A program made the position numbers and the translations under genes. A stretch of DNA of 64,000 nucleotides from JAWKWH01 sp963669415. Its GTDB lineage: Bacteria; Pseudomonadota; Alphaproteobacteria; Rhizobiales; Rhizobiaceae. The stretch spans positions 744,001 to 808,000 of the forward strand of contig CAXXPS010000001.1 of the NCBI GenBank assembly GCA_963669415.2. Reading direction: 5' to 3'. Of this stretch, positions 15,599 to 23,296 are shown in pieces (positions within the stretch are counted from its first letter, which is position 1; each line of letters begins with the position of its first letter). The notes under the pieces were generated by a model. The model made no database searches and was not told the origin of the DNA. It worked only from the letters and a program-made list of their open reading frames with translations.

Positions 15599-16480
15599 AT
15601 GACACCGTTTGAAATCTTTTTGAGGGCCAATATGGAGGTCCTGACCTACATCGTCTTTTTCGGTCTGCTGGTCGGCCTTGGCGCGCTGGAGTTCATTTTC
15701 GAATTGCGCGCCGAGGGCGCCAACCGTGGCCGCCGCTGGCCGTCGAACTTCGGGCTTACCGTGCTCAACATCGTTGTCCTGGGTGCGATCCCGGTGACAG
15801 CGCTGGTGGCAGCCGACCTGGCGCGCAGTGGCGGCTACGGGTTGTTCAACCGGCTCGAATTGCCTTTTGCGATCACCCTGGTTGCCGGTTTTCTGGCGCG
15901 CAGCCTCGTCTCATGGCTGATCCACTACGCCATGCACAACATTCCGCTTTTGTGGCGCATCCACCGTGTCCATCACACCGATACCCATCTGGATGTGTCG
16001 ACCACGGTGCGGTTTCATCCACTGGAATTCATCGTCTCGGCGCCGCTGGTGATCGGCACGGTACTGGTGCTTGGCCTGCCACCGGTTGTCGTCATGCTGT
16101 TCGAATTGTTTGACGCGGCGATCGCCGTGTTCTCCCACGCCAATGTCAGGCTGCCGCGCTGGCTGGAGCGGGGTTTGAGCGTCGTCATCATCACGCCTGG
16201 CATGCACCGCATCCATCATTCGACTCAAGCGCCGGAGACCAACTCCAACTACGGCGCGACATTGTCATTGTGGGACCGGATGTTCGGTACGTTCAGGCAA
16301 AAAGAAGCGGACGCTCTTGCCAGACAACCACTCGGTCTGGAAGAAACGCAGGATGCGCGGGCGTGGTCGTTCCTCTATATGCTGACGCTGCCGTTCCGTG
16401 CGCTTAAGCTGCACCCGATTCGCAAACCGGAGACCACTGTTGCACGCCGATCCAAAGACATTGTACCGGCTGATCGTTGA
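15599..16480 (+). CDS. Sterol desaturase / fatty acid hydroxylase superfamily membrane protein
   Basis: I chose ATG 15599 (MTPFEIFLRANMEVLTYIV), just after AGGAG; this gives 293 residues. The membrane-embedded enzyme has several TM segments and the His clusters of a di-iron hydroxylase: HYAMHN, HRVHHTDTHLD, then HANVRLP and HRIHHS. These enzymes oxidise lipid-type substrates. It is the first gene of an operon with a MarR regulator, whose frame overlaps its 3' end, and a two-TM protein. Twin palindromes overlap its promoter, so autoregulation by that MarR is likely. The actual substrate is not evident. Confidence 0.85.
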   Translation: MTPFEIFLRANMEVLTYIVFFGLLVGLGALEFIFELRAEGANRGRRWPSNFGLTVLNIVVLGAIPVTALVAADLARSGGYGLFNRLELPFAITLVAGFLARSLVSWLIHYAMHNIPLLWRIHRVHHTDTHLDVSTTVRFHPLEFIVSAPLVIGTVLVLGLPPVVVMLFELFDAAIAVFSHANVRLPRWLERGLSVVIITPGMHRIHHSTQAPETNSNYGATLSLWDRMFGTFRQKEADALARQPLGLEETQDARAWSFLYMLTLPFRALKLHPIRKPETTVARRSKDIVPADR

Positions 16481-16883
16481 GATTCGCGGCGCGTTTCACG
16501 ATCTGGCGGAGTTTTCCAGCACCGCCAATGCCGATCTTGCCATCACGGCGGCGATGCGTGCGGTCATGGAGTATCTCGATGGAAACGATCCTGAGACGGT
16601 GCCCAATATTGCCCGGGCGAAGAATGTTTCGCGCCAGCACATCCAGCAATTGGCCGATGCGCTGGTCGAGGCCGGTTTCGCGAAATGGAAAGACAATCCG
16701 CGCCACAAACGCTCCGCCTTGCTGATGCTTACGGCTGAAGGCAAGAAACGCTTTGCCGAAATCCGCAAGCGGGAGGCAAAGGCACTTGCGGAAATTGCCA
16801 GGAAACTCGATCAGGCCGAAACACAATCGGCTTCAGATACGGTGGCCACCTTGCGCTCGGCGATCGGGGAGCGGCCGGACTGA
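16440..16883 (+). CDS. MarR-family transcriptional regulator
   Basis: The frame is open from 16398, but the first part is antiparallel in character to the end of the desaturase gene; I place the start at TTG 16440 (MHADPKTLYRLIVEIRGAF), overlapping that gene by 41 bases. The winged helix is seen in VPNIARAKNVSRQHIQQLAD and the wing in WKDNPRHKRSALLMLT. A long C-terminal helix (ADTVATLRSAIG region) would serve dimerisation. As third-party neighbours the twin palindromes at 15539-15584 are its most probable target. The stop overlaps the next start (TGATGA). Confidence 0.8.
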   Translation: MHADPKTLYRLIVEIRGAFHDLAEFSSTANADLAITAAMRAVMEYLDGNDPETVPNIARAKNVSRQHIQQLADALVEAGFAKWKDNPRHKRSALLMLTAEGKKRFAEIRKREAKALAEIARKLDQAETQSASDTVATLRSAIGERPD

Positions 16884-17383
16884 TGACAGAAAACGGAAAG
16901 ACCCTTGAACTGCTGCAATCGGCGCTGGCCGAAGCCCAGGCGACGGTGCGCGCCTACGACACCAAGGCGCAGATTGTCGGCATCGGCTACATATTCGCTC
17001 TCGGTATCATCGGCCAGTTCCAGAATTGGTTCCCCAATACGGGCGAGGTCGATCTTGCCCGTGTGGTTATTGCCTGGGGCGTGGTTGTGCTGCCGATCGT
17101 TCTGTTTGGATTTGTGCTCTATCCGACCCGCAAGAAAATGAACACTGATGGGTCACGCGCCGATGGCGGGCGGGTGCTTTATGTCGTGCCCGACCGCATC
17201 GTGGATCCGGCGCAATTGATCGACGCGGCAAGCCGCTGCGAGCCGGAAGAGGAAATCGCCTTTGAACTGCTGAAAGTGTCGAAACTGCGCGAGCTGAAGC
17301 GGCAGCGATTCCTGCGGGCGCTGTTTGCCGCCGCAATCTGCTTTGTGATTCTGTTCGGCTTCCAGGTTTTGCGGGTGATTTAG
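16883..17383 (+). CDS. Two-TM membrane protein, distantly like Pycsar effector-type proteins
   Basis: A 166-residue protein. The N-terminal helix TLELLQSALAEAQATVRAYD leads into two membrane segments (about residues 30-46 and 57-80), and a third hydrophobic helix closes the C-terminus (FAAAICFVILFGFQVL). The phrase AYDTKAQIVGIGYIFALGII resembles the start of two-TM PycTM/DUF5706-type domains, but that likeness is short and uncertain. Its start overlaps the MarR stop, so it is the last gene of the desaturase-MarR operon. Function unknown. Confidence 0.6.
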   Translation: MTENGKTLELLQSALAEAQATVRAYDTKAQIVGIGYIFALGIIGQFQNWFPNTGEVDLARVVIAWGVVVLPIVLFGFVLYPTRKKMNTDGSRADGGRVLYVVPDRIVDPAQLIDAASRCEPEEEIAFELLKVSKLRELKRQRFLRALFAAAICFVILFGFQVLRVI

Positions 17384-17390
17384 ACCAGGC

Positions 17391-18284
17391 TCAAACCTCG
17401 CCCACCGTCGCTTCCAGTTCCGCCTTCAGCCAGCGCTTGAACGCTTCGACGTTTTTTGAGCGCGGCGCGTGTCTGGCGGTGACAAACCAGTAGGACAGGC
17501 CCGAGGAACGTTTCTCGGAAAAGGGAGCAACGAGCTGGCCACGGCTGATCGGGTCATTGGCAAGCGTGTCCCAGGCGAGAAAAACGCCCTGACCGGCGAT
17601 CGCTGCGTCGAGGCACATCATCGCATCCGAAAATTCCGGACCGCCGCCCAGTTCTCCGGGATCGATGCCCCCAGGCGCCAGCCACACATCCCAGCCAAAG
17701 GTCGTGCCAAGGTCGCGAATGATCGACACCTTCAAAAGGTCCGCGGGAGTTTGAAGCTGTTCGGCCAGTTCCGGGCTGCAGACCGGAAATACCCGGTGGC
17801 CGATCAGGCGCGAAGCCTTGACATCCGGCCATCCGCCTTCGCCGACGCGTATGCACAGATCAACATCGGAGATGTTGGGGTCGACCAGTGCGACGGTTGC
17901 CTCGACGCGAATGTGGACCTCCGGATGGGCTTGATTGAAGCGGTTCAAACGCCAGACCAGCCATTTGCCGGCAAGAACCGGTGCGACCGAAACGGTGAGC
18001 GTGCGTGAATTGTCGGTATCGGCGATCGCGACGGCTGCTGAAAGTTCAGCCATACCGGACGTTAAGCGCTTTAGTATATCTGTACCAAGCGCGGTTGGTA
18101 CCAGCCCTTTGGGCTGCCGCTCGAACAGGGTTTTTCCCAACTGGCCTTCGATTTTCTGCACCTGCTGACTGACCGCTCCGACGGTTACTCCAAGCTCATC
18201 TGCGGCATTTCTCAGACTGCCCAAGCGGCCGACTGCCTCGACCGCACGCAAGCCTGCCAGATGGACGCGATTCAGGTTCTGCAT
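17391..18284 (-). CDS. LysR-family transcriptional regulator (GcvA-like)
   Basis: A 297-residue LysR protein. The helix-turn-helix is at about residues 15-60 (GLRAVEAVGRLGSLRNAADE, then GVTVGAVSQQVQKIEGQLG). The effector domain follows, with the GcvA-type pattern VAPVLAGKWLVWRLNRFNQA, DLCIRVGEGGWP and HRVFPVCSPELAEQL. The C-terminus has the usual LSYWFVTARHAPRSKNVEAF. It is divergent from a small gene at 18381 and a perfect inverted repeat overlaps its start, suggesting autoregulation. Targets cannot be named. Confidence 0.88.
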   Translation of the reverse strand: MQNLNRVHLAGLRAVEAVGRLGSLRNAADELGVTVGAVSQQVQKIEGQLGKTLFERQPKGLVPTALGTDILKRLTSGMAELSAAVAIADTDNSRTLTVSVAPVLAGKWLVWRLNRFNQAHPEVHIRVEATVALVDPNISDVDLCIRVGEGGWPDVKASRLIGHRVFPVCSPELAEQLQTPADLLKVSIIRDLGTTFGWDVWLAPGGIDPGELGGGPEFSDAMMCLDAAIAGQGVFLAWDTLANDPISRGQLVAPFSEKRSSGLSYWFVTARHAPRSKNVEAFKRWLKAELEATVGEV

Positions 18285-18298
18285 ATAGTTTTTCTATA
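18284..18298. promoter_or_regulatory. Inverted repeat at the LysR start (candidate site)
   Basis: TATAGTTTTTCTATA has perfect 5-base arms with a T5 centre and lies directly upstream of the LysR start codon, between it and the divergent small gene. LysR proteins often bind such T-N-A dyads near their own promoter. Confidence 0.4.
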
Positions 18299-18380
18299 CT
18301 CCTGTGCAGAAGAAGTCGATTTCTTTTCGCAGGTATGCCGCTCATCATGCGGTCAAGATAAAGCAGAAAGGCATGCTGCC

Positions 18381-18563
18381 ATGACAAAAGCGAGCAACAG
18401 AACCGAAGGCTGGCTGAAACGCGCGATAAAAGCGCTGGCCGGTGAAGCGCAGAAGGACGCCCGGGACTGGCGATGCGATCCGTTGGCGCATCCCGACCTG
18501 CACGCCATGACCCCTGACCAACTGGCCGACCTGCCGCCGATCCATGAGCGGCATTGCGGGTAG
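18381..18563 (+). CDS. Small hypothetical protein (60 residues)
   Basis: This starts at ATG 18381 (MTKASNRTEGWLKRAIKALA) with AAAGG upstream. It is a basic N-terminal helix followed by a segment ending MTPDQLADLPPIHERHCG, whose pattern (LSxxQLxDLP) recalls the C-terminal half of DUF1127-like small proteins, although the Arg-rich core is not clear. It lies divergent from one LysR gene and convergent with the next. Coding status is likely but not certain. Confidence 0.45.
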   Translation: MTKASNRTEGWLKRAIKALAGEAQKDARDWRCDPLAHPDLHAMTPDQLADLPPIHERHCG

Positions 18564-18602
18564 AAGATCAACCGTCCGCAAAGTAGCTGCCCGGACAGCC
18601 GA

Positions 18603-19550
18603 TCAGGCATTCTCGCTGGTTGAGAGCAGTTCGGATGACTGGCTTCGAAACGCTTCCGCCTTGTCGAGAACCCACGTCATGAAGCTCTTCTGCAACGACG
18701 TGAACTTTTTGCCTTCGACCCAGACCACCCGGTACTCGTAGTGGGTCTGACATCGCAGCGAGCCGCCAAACGGCATGATCAGTTCCCCGGCCTTGATGGC
18801 GTTGAACGCTTCGGTCAGTCCGCATAGCACCAGTCCCTGGCCCAATATAGCCGATTGGAGACCTGAGCTGATCCTCGAATAGCGCACACCATGGCCGAGA
18901 TGAGAGGGGTCGAACCCGAAGGTTTCACCCCAGCCGTCGAAACCGACCCATCCGGGATCACTGGTCCGGTTGAGGATGTGAATGAGAGGCACGCCCTCCA
19001 ATGTCCTCAGTTGCGGGCTCAGTTTGTGCCGCTTTGCGAATTGCGGAGAGCACACGGGAAGCACGAAGTCGCCGAACATCAGGATTTCGCGCAGCGGATG
19101 GGCCGTGGGCCGGCCATAGCGAATGGCAAAATCGAAATCCTCGGCCAGAAGATCGACATCGCGGTTGGAAGCATCAAGGCGAAGGTCGACCTCGGCATGC
19201 TTCTGGTAGAATTCCGAGATGAACGGGGTCAGCCAGTTCTCCGCAAAGGATGCAGGCAGGGTGATCGACACGCGATTGCTGATGTGCTCAAGCTTCAGCT
19301 GTTCCAGCCCGCTTGCAACCGCTGAAAATCCGGTCGTCAGCAGGGTTTCCACCCGTCTGGCGTCTTCGATTGCGGTAATCCCCGTGCTTGTGCGCTCAAA
19401 CAGGTCGCGGCCGAGATATTCCTCCAGAACACGGACCCTTTGACCGACCGCCGCTGGCGTGATCCCCAGTTCTGCGGCGGCGGCGGTAAAGCTGCCGCAG
19501 CGCAACGTCGCCTCGACTGCCCGCAGTGAATTCAGGTGTGAAAGCCTCAT
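18603..19550 (-). CDS. LysR-family transcriptional regulator (GcvA-like)
   Basis: A 315-residue LysR protein. LNSLRAVEATLRCGSFTAAA and LGITPAAVGQRVRVLEEYLG form the helix-turn-helix, and the effector domain includes PASFAENWLTPFISEF, FDFAIRYGRP and LPVCSPQFAKR. It is divergent from the GST gene at 19688 with a palindrome at 19561-19575 between them, so it probably regulates the GST-DUF4242 operon as well as itself. The inducer is unknown. Confidence 0.88.
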   Translation of the reverse strand: MRLSHLNSLRAVEATLRCGSFTAAAAELGITPAAVGQRVRVLEEYLGRDLFERTSTGITAIEDARRVETLLTTGFSAVASGLEQLKLEHISNRVSITLPASFAENWLTPFISEFYQKHAEVDLRLDASNRDVDLLAEDFDFAIRYGRPTAHPLREILMFGDFVLPVCSPQFAKRHKLSPQLRTLEGVPLIHILNRTSDPGWVGFDGWGETFGFDPSHLGHGVRYSRISSGLQSAILGQGLVLCGLTEAFNAIKAGELIMPFGGSLRCQTHYEYRVVWVEGKKFTSLQKSFMTWVLDKAEAFRSQSSELLSTSENA

Positions 19551-19560
19551 ACAGTTTCAA

Positions 19561-19575
19561 TAAAGAATTTCTTTA
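19561..19575. promoter_or_regulatory. Palindrome between LysR and GST genes
   Basis: TAAAGAATTTCTTTA is a perfect 7-base dyad around one central base, 11 bases upstream of the LysR start and 112 bases before the GST start. It is a good candidate for the LysR binding site. Confidence 0.45.
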
Positions 19576-19687
19576 ATCAGATCAAACCGAATCTGCCGTG
19601 CAATCGCGCAAAATAGCTGGCAAACAACGCCAATTCGATAACTTGGCTTTCTACACTAAAGATAAATTTCATACAAAGGAGCGTGGG

Positions 19688-20326
19688 ATGTACACATTGC
19701 ATTGGGAATACATGGCCGGATCAATCGTCGTCCAGGCCATGCTTGAAGAGCTTGGCGCGGATTACCAGATGCGCCATGTCGACATGGAGGCCGGCGAGCA
19801 CAAACGTCCCGGCTATCTGTCCATCAACCCTGCCGGCCGGGTGCCGGCACTCGGCCTGCCTGACGGAACGACGATCGGCGAGACGGCCGCGATCGTCACG
19901 GTGCTGGGAGAGCATTTTGCCGATTTAAGGCTGACACCTCAGCCGGGTGAAGCCGACAGGGGCCCGTTCCTGTTCTGGCTCAATGTGATGGCGACAGGGG
20001 GATATCTGACGGTCGCCCGGCACGGTCACCCGGAACGTTATGCCGCAGAACCCGACGCCATCGCCCAGGTCGAGGAGAAGGCCGCGGCCGATCTGGATGC
20101 GTTCTTCGATGTCATGGAAAGCGCGATTTCAGGCCGGCCGTATTTCCTTGCCCGCGGCTATTCGGCGCTCGACATCTATCTGGCGATGCTGACGGAGTGG
20201 TCGGAAGACCGGGAAGCGCTGCTCGCCAGGCGTCCGGCGCTGGCCGGCATTTGCCGGGCGGTGGCGCAACGGCCGGCCTATTCAAGAGCCATTGAAACAC
20301 ATCTGCTTCCGCAGCAGGCAGCTTGA
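19688..20326 (+). CDS. Glutathione S-transferase family protein
   Basis: I start at ATG 19688 (MYTLHWEYMAGSIVVQAMLE) after GGAGCG; the frame is open further upstream without family character. The 212-residue protein has a thioredoxin-fold N-terminal domain with NPAGRVPALGLPDG (cis-Pro loop) and IGETAAIV (glutathione gamma-Glu contact), and an all-helical C-terminal domain with RGYSALDIYLAML. It would conjugate or reduce electrophiles with glutathione. A DUF4242 gene follows after 11 bases and a divergent LysR regulator precedes it. Confidence 0.88.
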   Translation: MYTLHWEYMAGSIVVQAMLEELGADYQMRHVDMEAGEHKRPGYLSINPAGRVPALGLPDGTTIGETAAIVTVLGEHFADLRLTPQPGEADRGPFLFWLNVMATGGYLTVARHGHPERYAAEPDAIAQVEEKAAADLDAFFDVMESAISGRPYFLARGYSALDIYLAMLTEWSEDREALLARRPALAGICRAVAQRPAYSRAIETHLLPQQAA

Positions 20327-20337
20327 GGAGAACGACC

Positions 20338-20604
20338 ATGAAGAAATATGTAATCGAACGCGAAATCCCGGCGGTGGGATCCATGTCGAAATCTGAACTG
20401 GGCGGAGCAGCCGAAACGTCAAACAAGGCCCTGGCGCAGCTTGCACCAAACGTGCAGTGGCAACACTCCTATGTCGCCGGCGACAAGACGTTTTGCATAT
20501 ACCTTGCTCAATCCGAGGAAGACATTCACAAGCACGCCGAACTGAGCGGCTTTCCGGCAAACAAGATTACCGAAGTCGTGACGATGATCGATCCGACAAG
20601 CTGA
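20338..20604 (+). CDS. DUF4242 family protein (SCO4226-like)
   Basis: An 88-residue ferredoxin-like-fold protein beginning MKKYVIEREIPAVGSMSKSE. It keeps the DUF4242 features VQWQHSYVAGDKTFCIYLA and IHKHAELSGFPANKI. The Streptomyces relative SCO4226 binds nickel, but the function in proteobacteria is not settled. The gene is 11 bases after the GST gene, with GGAG before the ATG, so the two are co-transcribed. Confidence 0.85.
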   Translation: MKKYVIEREIPAVGSMSKSELGGAAETSNKALAQLAPNVQWQHSYVAGDKTFCIYLAQSEEDIHKHAELSGFPANKITEVVTMIDPTS

Positions 20605-20662
20605 CCGGTTCCCCCGCGGGCCCTGCCTGGTGCAGAGCCCGTGGCAGATGTTTTCAGCGAAG

Positions 20663-20689
20663 CGGGCGAGGGCACGTCACCCTCGCCCG
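20663..20689. terminator. Hairpin between convergent DUF4242 and GYD genes
   Basis: CGGGCGAGGG pairs perfectly with CCCTCGCCCG around a 7-base loop. It lies between two convergent genes and may end both transcripts, although the following T-run is weak. Confidence 0.6.
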
Positions 20690-20703
20690 TTGTCGCGTGT
20701 CGT

Positions 20704-21036
20704 TTAGCCGGTGGCCGGCGTATAGCTGGCGGTTGTGGCTTTTGCGGTTCCCATCGCCGACATTGCCTCGGCCGACGTCAACAGCTTGGTCGTGGAGCCG
20801 CCGGAAAACGCGCCCGAGGCGCCGACGACCATTGAGCAGGCCGCCATTGTCTCGTCGTCGGGCGCTTCGATCAGCGCCACAACGTCGTCGCGGCCAAAGG
20901 TGAAGAACAGGTGGTGCAGCTTGCCGCCCAGCGCCTCGATCAGCGGCCGGGCGCCGGCCTCACGATCCTGGGGATTGTCCACCATCGCCTTGATCGCATC
21001 CGTCGAATAACGCGCCTGGAACATGTAAAAAGGCAT
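20704..21036 (-). CDS. GYD-domain protein
   Basis: A 110-residue protein with the GYD-domain pattern: MPFYMFQARYSTDAIKAMVD, LGGKLHHLFFTFGRDDVVAL and IEAPDDETMAACSMVVGAS. The fold is a ferredoxin-like alpha/beta barrel dimer. The family is common near oxidoreductases but its biochemical role is not known. A good ribosome site (GGAGG) precedes the start. It is convergent with the DUF4242 gene and divergent from the isomerase gene. Confidence 0.85.
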   Translation of the reverse strand: MPFYMFQARYSTDAIKAMVDNPQDREAGARPLIEALGGKLHHLFFTFGRDDVVALIEAPDDETMAACSMVVGASGAFSGGSTTKLLTSAEAMSAMGTAKATTASYTPATG

Positions 21037-21220
21037 ATTGTAGTCCTCCCTTGTTTAGCAGTTCCAGTGTGAACCTTTCCGCCGGCAATGCAAGGTTGGC
21101 GGCTGGTCGGCGCAGGCTCCATTTCTGGCTGCAGAAACGGTTAGCCGCGCTTCAATAGCGGATTTCTGCTAGAAATATGCGCGGCCAAATCCGCTTCAAC
21201 CATTCTCCGGACAGCAGCGC

Positions 21221-21853
21221 ATGACCAAAGCAACATGGTATTTCGATTTCGTCTCGCCTTTTGCCTATTTGCAGCTGGCGCGGTTCCCGGCCTTTCCGCC
21301 TGACCTGGAGATCACTCCGGTTCCGGTGGTTTTCGGTGTATTTCTGGAACATTGGGGGCAGCTCGGACCGGCGGAAATTCCGCCCAAGCGGCGCTTCATC
21401 TACAGGTTTCTTCAGTGGAATGCCGACCGGCTGGGCGTCCCCTTCGCCATGCCGCCGCGCCATCCCTATAACCCGTTGCCGGCGCTGCGCCTGTATATCG
21501 CCGCCGGTGGCGGGATCGACCATGTGCGCGCGGTATATGACGTGATCTATGGACAGGGCGTGCAACCGGATACGCCAGAGGGCATCGCAGCGATTGCAGC
21601 CTCTCTCGGCATTTCCGATCCCGACGCCGCCCTTTCAAACCCGCAAGTCAAGGCAACGCTGCGCGCCAACACCGAAGAAGCAGTTTCGCAGGATGTGTTC
21701 GGGGTGCCGACCTTCGTGATCGATGGCCAGCTGTTCTGGGGCGACGACGCCACCGACATGATGCTTGACTACCTCGACAACACGGCATTGTTTGAGACGC
21801 CGGAAATGAAGCGGATCTCCGAGATGCCGATGGGGGTGGAACGGAAGCGGTGA
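21221..21853 (+). CDS. 2-hydroxychromene-2-carboxylate isomerase-like DsbA-family protein
   Basis: A 210-residue thioredoxin-fold protein. WYFDFVSPFAYLQLARF has the SPFAYL motif whose Ser takes the place of the DsbA cysteine and binds glutathione in HCCA isomerases. The C-terminal FGVPTFVIDGQLFWGDD contains the cis-Pro and the typical GxD closing motif. These enzymes isomerise ring-cleavage intermediates of naphthalene-type compounds using glutathione, or act as kappa-class GSTs. There is no aromatic gene cluster around it, so the substrate is open. Confidence 0.85.
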   Translation: MTKATWYFDFVSPFAYLQLARFPAFPPDLEITPVPVVFGVFLEHWGQLGPAEIPPKRRFIYRFLQWNADRLGVPFAMPPRHPYNPLPALRLYIAAGGGIDHVRAVYDVIYGQGVQPDTPEGIAAIAASLGISDPDAALSNPQVKATLRANTEEAVSQDVFGVPTFVIDGQLFWGDDATDMMLDYLDNTALFETPEMKRISEMPMGVERKR

Positions 21854-22337
21854 CAAGCGCTTATCTCTCGCAAGGGGAGAGATATGTCCGGCACCAATTC
21901 CATCCACGCTTCCAGAACCTGTCGTAGATTCCCAACCGTCCTTTTCGTGGAACGTTGCGTCGCGACAGCGGTCGGCGGAACGGGATGGCGCTCCGGCCGG
22001 TGGAAGTCAAACGCTGCTTGCCGGGGAGGCTCCGCCCAATTGTGCTCTGGGCTCGACGTATCGGCAGCGCAAGCTGACGAACGCGGCGGGGCTAACAAAA
22101 TCGCCGGCGGGCGGTCACCAGGACCACCCAAGAAAAGTCAGACAAGCCTGGACAACGCGTCCGAAGACCGCCCGTCTTTCCACGCCTGGGCCAAATCCCG
22201 GATTACCAGATCGCGGGAACGATAAGTCATTGCCGGGTTTTGCGTCATAACCCTCCGTCACGCGATGCCCCATTCCCTTCCCCTCCTTTCCGCCCTACAC
22301 TAAAAGCAATTAACCACAGGTTGCAAAGGTCCGGGTC
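21854..22337. other. Gene-free stretch with one hairpin
   Basis: These 484 bases show no frame I would call a gene. A hairpin with arms TATCTCTC and GAGAGATA (21862-21884) follows the isomerase stop and may act as a terminator. The remainder is GC-rich with no clear motif. Confidence 0.5.
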
Positions 22338-23219
22338 ATGGTTGAGACACGAAATCTGAAAGACAAGACAATCTTCATCTCCGGCGGCAGCCGCGGCATC
22401 GGTCTGGCGATTGCCTTGAAGGCGGCGGCGGACGGCGCGAACGTCACCATCGCCGCGAAGACCGCCGAGCCGCATCCAAAACTGCCCGGCACGATTTTCA
22501 CCGCGGCCGAAGAGATCGAGGCGGCCGGCGGCAAGGCGCTTCCGGTGCTGTGCGACATCCGTGAAGAAGAGCAGGTTGCCGACGCCGTCGCCAAGACGGT
22601 GGAGACCTTCGGCGGCATCGACATCTGCATCAACAATGCCTCGGCCATCCAGCTGACCGGCACGCTTGCCACCGACATGAAGCGCTTTGACCTGATGCAC
22701 CAGATCAACACGCGCGGCACCTATCTGGTTTCCAAACTATGCATCCCGCATTTGAAGCAAAGCGACAATGCGCACATTCTCAATCTCGCCCCGCCGCTCG
22801 ACATGGAGGCGAAATGGTTCAAGGGTCACGTCGCCTACACGATGGCGAAATTCGGCATGTCGATGTGCACGCTCGGCATGAGCGCGGAGTTTGCGAAAAA
22901 CGCCATTGCGGTTAACTCGCTGTGGCCGCTCACTGCGATCGACACGGCAGCCGTGCGCAACCTGCTCGGCGGCGAGGCGGTGGCGAAGATGAGCCGCTCG
23001 GCAACGATCATGGCCGACGCCGCACATGCGATCCTGACCCGGCCTTCAGCAGAGTGCAGCGGCAATTTCTTCATCGATGAAGAAGTGTTGCGCGCCGAAG
23101 GCGTGACCGATTTTTCCATCTACGCGCCCGGTGGCGAGGACCAACTGGTGGCCGACTTCTTCGTGCCGGACGAAGTGTTTGAAAACTCCCCGACAAAGGT
23201 CGCACGCGCCATCGCGTGA
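22338..23219 (+). CDS. HSDL2-like short-chain dehydrogenase/reductase
   Basis: A 293-residue SDR. The Rossmann motif is SGGSRGIGLAIALKAA, followed by NNASAIQL and the active-site YTMAK. The region NLAPPLDMEAKWFKGHVAYT with CTLGMSAEFAKN and NSLWPLTAIDTAAVRNLLGG follows the human HSDL2 family closely. At the position of the usual catalytic Ser (NxSPPL in HSDL2) this protein has Ala (GCC codon), so catalysis may be altered. HSDL2 itself is linked to peroxisomal or mitochondrial fatty acid metabolism; bacterial substrates are not known. No operon partner is evident. Confidence 0.85.
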   Translation: MVETRNLKDKTIFISGGSRGIGLAIALKAAADGANVTIAAKTAEPHPKLPGTIFTAAEEIEAAGGKALPVLCDIREEEQVADAVAKTVETFGGIDICINNASAIQLTGTLATDMKRFDLMHQINTRGTYLVSKLCIPHLKQSDNAHILNLAPPLDMEAKWFKGHVAYTMAKFGMSMCTLGMSAEFAKNAIAVNSLWPLTAIDTAAVRNLLGGEAVAKMSRSATIMADAAHAILTRPSAECSGNFFIDEEVLRAEGVTDFSIYAPGGEDQLVADFFVPDEVFENSPTKVARAIA

Positions 23220-23296
23220 TGATTCAAGTGCCTGGCAGAATGATTCCGCAGGAGCGCATAACGGCATGAAATTATTACGGTAACGGGCTGCACCTG

